Shown: positions 15,039 to 18,559 of the stretch, piece by piece
Position numbering within the stretch: position 1 is the first letter of the stretch
Layout: each line of letters opens with the position of its first letter
Assembly: GCA_045531335.1 (NCBI GenBank)
Contig: JAZSDU010000013.1
Location: 1 to 18,559, forward strand
From: CAG-452 sp045531335
GTDB lineage: Bacteria > Bacillota > Clostridia > TANB77 > CAG-508
Reading direction: 5' to 3'
DNA length: 18,559 nt
Notes under the pieces: generated by a model
What the model saw: the letters and a program-made list of their open reading frames with translations, nothing else
What the model was told of the DNA's origin: nothing
Databases searched by the model: none
Program-made: the position numbers and the translations under genes

Positions 15039-16967
15039 ATGGAAAAATTTGAACATGAGTATAAGGCAGATCAAATTCAAGTATTAGAAGGGTTAGAGGC
15101 AGTTAGAAAAAGACCAGGTATGTATATAGGAAGTGTGTCTGCAAGAGGTCTTCATCACTTAGTATATGAAATAGTAGATAATAGTGTTGATGAAGCTTTA
15201 GCAGGATATTGTAAAAATATACATGTTACAATAGAACCAGGAAATATAATTAGAGTAGAAGATGATGGTAGAGGAATACCAGTAGATATACATCCAAAAA
15301 CAAAATTATCTGCAGCAGAAACTGTTTATACAGTATTGCATGCAGGAGGAAAATTTGGTGGAGATAGTGGATACAAAGTATCTGGAGGTCTTCATGGTGT
15401 TGGTTCATCAGTAGTTAATGCTTTATCTACATGGACAGAAGTTACTATCCAAAGAGATGGTGGAATATTCCAAATGTCTTTTGAAAGAGGAAAAACTGTA
15501 AAACATCTTGAAAAAATAGGGGATTCTAAAAAAACAGGAACAACTGTTAGATTTTTTGCAGATGATACAATTTTTGAAACATTAGAATATGATTATACAG
15601 TGCTAGAAAACAGATTAAGAGAAACAGCGTTTTTAACAAAAGGATTAAGAATAACATTAACAGATGAAAGAGAAGAAACACCTAAAAAAGCAGATTTTTG
15701 TTATGAAGGTGGATTAATTTCATTTGTTGAGTACTTAAACAAAAACAAAGAAAAACTACATCCAAAGCCAATATATATAGAAAAAAATGGAGAAATTCCA
15801 ATTGAAATATCAATTCAATATACTTCAAGTTATTCAGACAATATATATTCATTTGTTAACAATATTAATACAATAGAGGGTGGAACACACTTAGAAGGAT
15901 TTAAAAGATCACTTACAAAAGTATTTAATGATTATGCAAGAAATCATAATATATTAAAAGAAAAAGATTCTAACCTTCAAGGTGAAGATATAAGAGAAGG
16001 TATAACAGCTATAGTATCTGTAAAAGTAAAAGAACCTCAATTTGAAGGACAAACTAAAACAAAACTTGGAAACAGTGAAGTAACAGGTGCTGTTCAAAGT
16101 GTTATGAATGAATATTTAGCAACATTTTTAGAAGAAAATCCAGCAGTTGCAAAAGCTATTTTAGAAAAATGTATTAGTGCATCAAGAGCAAGAGAAGCAG
16201 CAAGAAAAGCTAGAGAATTAGTTAGAAGAAAAAATGTATTAGAAAGCACAACACTTCCAGGAAAACTTGCTGATTGTAGCAGTAATAAACCAGAAGAATG
16301 TGAAGTTTATATAGTCGAAGGAGACTCTGCAGGAGGAAGTGCTAAACAAGGAAGAGACAGAAGATTCCAAGCAATACTTCCACTTTGGGGTAAAATGCTA
16401 AATGTTGAAAAAGCAAGAGCAGATAAAATATATAATAATGATAAATTACAACCAGTAATACTTGCAGTTGGAGCTGGTATTGGAGCAGATTTTGACATTA
16501 CAAAAATAAGATATGGAAAGGTAATAATAATGGCAGATGCCGACGTTGACGGAGCACATATTAGAACATTATTATTAACATTCTTCTTTAGATATATGAG
16601 ACCACTTGTTGAAAATGGAAATGTATTTTTAGCGCAACCACCACTATACAAATTATCTAAAAAAGGAATGCAAGATATTTACTGTTATACAGATAATGAT
16701 TTAGCAGAACAATATAAAATATTAGAAGAAAAAGGAATTCAAAGAGACCAAATAGGTCTTCAAAGATATAAAGGTCTAGGAGAAATGAACCCAGAACAAT
16801 TATGGGAGACAACAATGAATCCAGAAAACAGAATTTTAGTTCAAGTAACAATGGAAGATGCAATGAAAGCAGATGAAACAATTTCTTTATTAATGGGTGA
16901 TGAAGTAGAACCTAGAAGAAACTTCATAGTAGAAAATGCGAGAGATGTAAAAAATCTTGATGTATAA
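15039..16967 (+). CDS. gyrB: DNA gyrase subunit B
   Basis: The ATPase subunit of DNA gyrase, which puts negative supercoils into DNA and is the coumarin target. The GHKL ATPase motifs are visible: EIVDNSVDEALAG (about 46-58), EDDGRGIPVDIH (about 75-86) and GGLHGVGSSVVNALS (about 116-130). The Toprim domain has EGDSAGGSAKQGRDRRFQAILPLWGK (about 427-452) and the metal-binding DADVDGAHIRTLLLTFFFRYM. The C-terminal block RYKGLGEMNPEQLWETTMNP is complete. At 642 aa it is the usual Gram-positive length. AAAGGAG lies 11 bases before the ATG. gyrA does not follow, although it often does in this order. Confidence 0.98.
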   Translation: MEKFEHEYKADQIQVLEGLEAVRKRPGMYIGSVSARGLHHLVYEIVDNSVDEALAGYCKNIHVTIEPGNIIRVEDDGRGIPVDIHPKTKLSAAETVYTVLHAGGKFGGDSGYKVSGGLHGVGSSVVNALSTWTEVTIQRDGGIFQMSFERGKTVKHLEKIGDSKKTGTTVRFFADDTIFETLEYDYTVLENRLRETAFLTKGLRITLTDEREETPKKADFCYEGGLISFVEYLNKNKEKLHPKPIYIEKNGEIPIEISIQYTSSYSDNIYSFVNNINTIEGGTHLEGFKRSLTKVFNDYARNHNILKEKDSNLQGEDIREGITAIVSVKVKEPQFEGQTKTKLGNSEVTGAVQSVMNEYLATFLEENPAVAKAILEKCISASRAREAARKARELVRRKNVLESTTLPGKLADCSSNKPEECEVYIVEGDSAGGSAKQGRDRRFQAILPLWGKMLNVEKARADKIYNNDKLQPVILAVGAGIGADFDITKIRYGKVIIMADADVDGAHIRTLLLTFFFRYMRPLVENGNVFLAQPPLYKLSKKGMQDIYCYTDNDLAEQYKILEEKGIQRDQIGLQRYKGLGEMNPEQLWETTMNPENRILVQVTMEDAMKADETISLLMGDEVEPRRNFIVENARDVKNLDV

Positions 16968-16983
16968 TTTTATAACAAAAACT

Positions 16984-17010
16984 AATAGCTCGGAATTGTT
17001 CCGAGCTATT
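16984..17010. terminator. Hairpin after gyrB, stronger as a minus-strand terminator
   Basis: AATAGCTCGGAA (16984-16995) and TTCCGAGCTATT (16999-17010) are a perfect 12-bp stem with a 3-base loop. On the plus strand it follows gyrB but has no U-tract. On the minus strand it is followed by AGTTTTTGTT, a better termination signal. It may work both ways, or may end an unrecognised minus-strand transcript. Confidence 0.65.
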
Positions 17011-17505
17011 ATCCATAAAGCCTATATTAATCTTCAGCTTAAACTAAAATATATAATTTTTTCACCTAATATATATTACTATATAAATAAGCAATAAACC
17101 ACATATTTTAATCAGTTGCTCGACTATAAAAACACCACAAGAAACTGTATTCATCCACAAGGGACTAAAAACAACCCCTTACTAATATTCCTAAATAAAA
17201 AATATAAATATTAGATAATAGATATTAATATAATCTTAGGACCAATTATAATACCTATAATTTAACCATATAGAAAAAGAAAAAATAAAAATACAGCTTA
17301 CATACAAATATTATAATTTTCGTCTCCGAAACAATATAATCTAAACAGACCATATTACATCTTTGCTCGAACAAATAAAAACCAAAAAACAAAAAGATCC
17401 TTATTTACTCTTACCTCAACTAATACAAACCTTATAATATTATTATGTTCTAAAAAAATTAAAAAATTCTGGAAAATTTTATTAAAAAACTTGTAATTAT
17501 TAATT
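17011..17505. other. Gene-free region with reversed GC skew
   Basis: No reading frame of 60 codons or more on either strand, and I recognise no RNA gene. By hand count, 17041-17460 has 24 G and 71 C on the plus strand, whereas the neighbouring gyrB is clearly G-rich on that strand. The minus strand here is T- and G-rich, unlike the purine-rich coding strands of the window. Confidence 0.6.
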
Positions 17506-17616
17506 AGAATATAAATATATTATCTGTGAACCATTTTATCTCCCGGAAGAAGTCCTTCGAAGAATTATGCCGGATCCACCGAAAAATGGTTTCACATCTA
17601 ATATAATTTATATTCT
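17506..17616. repeat. 111-bp fold-back element with long terminal inverted repeats
   Basis: Bases 17506-17537 and 17583-17616 are near-perfect reverse complements. The outer part is AGAATATAAAT, the inner part TGTGA(A)ACCATTTT, with two single-base gaps and a two-base mismatch. The 45-base centre is much richer in G/C (contains CCCGG, TTCGAA and CCGG). This looks like a MITE-like or fold-back element. I see no clear target-site duplication. It lies 33 bases above the promoter of the DUF4160 operon. Confidence 0.65.
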
Positions 17617-17648
17617 TTTAAATGTCGAATTTTGTAAATGAAAAAATA

Positions 17649-17677
17649 TTGACATATGATGGAAAAAAATGTAATAT
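17649..17677 (+). promoter_or_regulatory. Promoter of the DUF4160-DUF2442 operon
   Basis: TTGACA (17649-17654), a 17-base spacer and TAATAT (17672-17677). The predicted start near 17684 gives a leader of nearly 100 bases. The leader holds a perfect 9-bp hairpin, AATAATTGT (17705-17713) with ACAATTATT (17721-17729). Confidence 0.85.
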
Positions 17678-17781
17678 ATAAAAAGAATAAGTTCTTTGTT
17701 CTTAAATAATTGTGAGTCTTACAATTATTATTTCCCATTATTGAAATAAAATAATATAAATGTTATAATAGGAGGTGAAAA

Positions 17782-18045
17782 ATGCCAATTATATCACAAT
17801 TTTATGGAATTATTATATCCATGTATTTTAATGATAATAACCAACATAATTTACCTCATATACATGTAAGATATAATGAGTTTAAAGCCACTTATGATTT
17901 TGAAACAAATTTATTAAGTGGTAGTTTACCTCTTAAGCAAACAAAGCTTGTTGAAGCATGGATAATAATTCATAAAGAAGATTTAACAACATTGTGGAAG
18001 GTAATGGAAGAAGAAGGTAGAATTTTTAAGATTAAGCCTTTGTAG
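17782..18045 (+). CDS. DUF4160 domain protein
   Basis: An 87-aa protein whose N-terminus (MPIISQFYGIIISMYFND) and NLPHIHVRY motif with paired histidines match the DUF4160 family. The rest (LPLKQTKLVEAWIIIHKEDLTTLWKVMEEEG) also follows the family pattern. Its biochemical function is not established. It is commonly paired with a DUF2442 protein, as here, and such pairs have been suggested to be toxin-antitoxin-like, which this sequence alone cannot prove. AGGAGGTG precedes the ATG. Confidence 0.85.
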   Translation: MPIISQFYGIIISMYFNDNNQHNLPHIHVRYNEFKATYDFETNLLSGSLPLKQTKLVEAWIIIHKEDLTTLWKVMEEEGRIFKIKPL

Positions 18046-18056
18046 GGGGAGTTAAT

Positions 18057-18308
18057 ATGGAACTAACACCAGATATAGTAGAAGTTAAAGCTTTAGAACA
18101 GTATCAAATATATTTAAAATTTTCTAATGGTGAAGAAAAAATATATGATATGAAAGAAAATATAGAAAAATTTAAATATTTTAATAAATTAAAAAATAGT
18201 AAATATTTTGAAAAGGTTAAACCAAGAGGGGATACTGTTGAATGGGAAAATGGTGAAGATGTAGCTCCAGAAAATTTATATTATGAAAGTATTCCTGTAA
18301 AAAAATAA
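18057..18308 (+). CDS. DUF2442 domain protein
   Basis: An 83-aa acidic and lysine-rich protein. The layout PDIVEVKALEQYQIYLKFSNGEEKIYDM, then FEKVKPRGDTVEWENGEDVAPENLYYES, is typical of DUF2442 (NE0471-like fold). It starts 11 bases after the DUF4160 stop with GGGGAG as ribosome binding site, so the two are one operon. It is the likely partner or antidote of the DUF4160 protein by analogy only. Its stop overlaps the AAGGAGG of the next frame by a base. Confidence 0.85.
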   Translation: MELTPDIVEVKALEQYQIYLKFSNGEEKIYDMKENIEKFKYFNKLKNSKYFEKVKPRGDTVEWENGEDVAPENLYYESIPVKK

Positions 18309-18318
18309 AGGAGGAAAT

Positions 18319-18559
18319 ATTATTAAAAAAATCAATTCAGTACAGGATTGGTTGCCATTTGAAAAAGTATTAGATAATCGGTATAATTAAATTAAAAAAT
18401 AATTCATATGTAAAAATAATAAAAGTTATACCAATAAATTTTAATCTTAAATCTAATTTAGAAAAAGAGGCAATTTTAAATTCTTATAAAATTTTTTTAA
18501 AAACATGTAATTTTGATATTCAAATTTTAATTCAAAGTAATAAAGAAGATTTATCTAAA
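18319..18559 (+). pseudogene. Frameshifted, start-less gene running off the window
   Basis: A strong AAGGAGG (18308-18314) is followed not by ATG but by ATT codons at 18319 and 18322. The frame reads IKKINSVQDWLPFEKVLDN, then meets CGG (18379-18381) and stops at 18390. Skipping the C at 18379 gives GIIKLKNNSYVKIIKVIPINF and an open frame to the window end (60 codons). The joined protein resembles, from memory, a clostridial family found near conjugation-type genes, but I cannot confirm this. It may be a decaying gene, since it lacks both a normal start and a continuous frame. It may also be a recoded gene with an ATT start. The 3' part is outside the window. Confidence 0.6.

Overview
This window is the chromosomal replication origin region of a very AT-rich Gram-positive bacterium, most likely an uncultured member of the Clostridia (Bacillota). 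The evidence is the conserved block parB-parA / rsmG-mnmG-mnmE / jag-yidC-yidD-rnpA-rpmH / dnaA-dnaN-recF-gyrB, strong AAGGAGG-type ribosome binding sites, a DUF4446 gene next to parB, and a strong preference for A/T at third codon positions. I cannot name a genus.

Layout. Positions 1-172 are featureless AT-rich DNA. Left of the origin everything is on the minus strand: a CxxCxxxCC (YkgJ-type) metal-binding protein, two tandem tRNA-Ser genes (GCT and TGA), DUF4446, parB, parA, rsmG, mnmG, mnmE, jag, yidC, yidD, rnpA and rpmH. Right of the origin dnaA, dnaN, recF and gyrB run on the plus strand, so all housekeeping genes are co-oriented with replication. DnaA boxes lie both upstream of dnaA (10754-10910) and between dnaA and dnaN (12380-12534), a bipartite oriC. 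After gyrB there is no gyrA. Instead there are about 800 bases without a gene, partly of reversed GC skew, a 111-bp fold-back repeat, a clear promoter, a small DUF4160-DUF2442 operon, and the start of a frameshifted gene that runs off the window.

The genes serve chromosome segregation (ParA/ParB), ribosome and tRNA modification (RsmG, MnmG/MnmE), membrane protein insertion (YidC, YidD, Jag), tRNA 5' maturation (RnpA), and replication and repair (DnaA, DnaN, RecF, GyrB).

Three things stand out. First, rnpA, recF and the last gene each need a +1 frameshift to give a normal protein. In all three an in-frame CGG codon lies at or beside the shift and is followed in the new frame by a GGN glycine codon. 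I found only one other in-frame CGG in the window, in the YkgJ-like gene. This could be CGG-linked +1 recoding, or a systematic one-base error. Second, a 152-bp element occurs twice at exactly the same length, starting at the stop codons of parB and jag, and its differences include three compensatory base-pair changes in three hairpins. Third, four TGTAGGGG...CCCCTACA double-hairpin elements with variable but self-complementary stems lie in the intergenic gaps.
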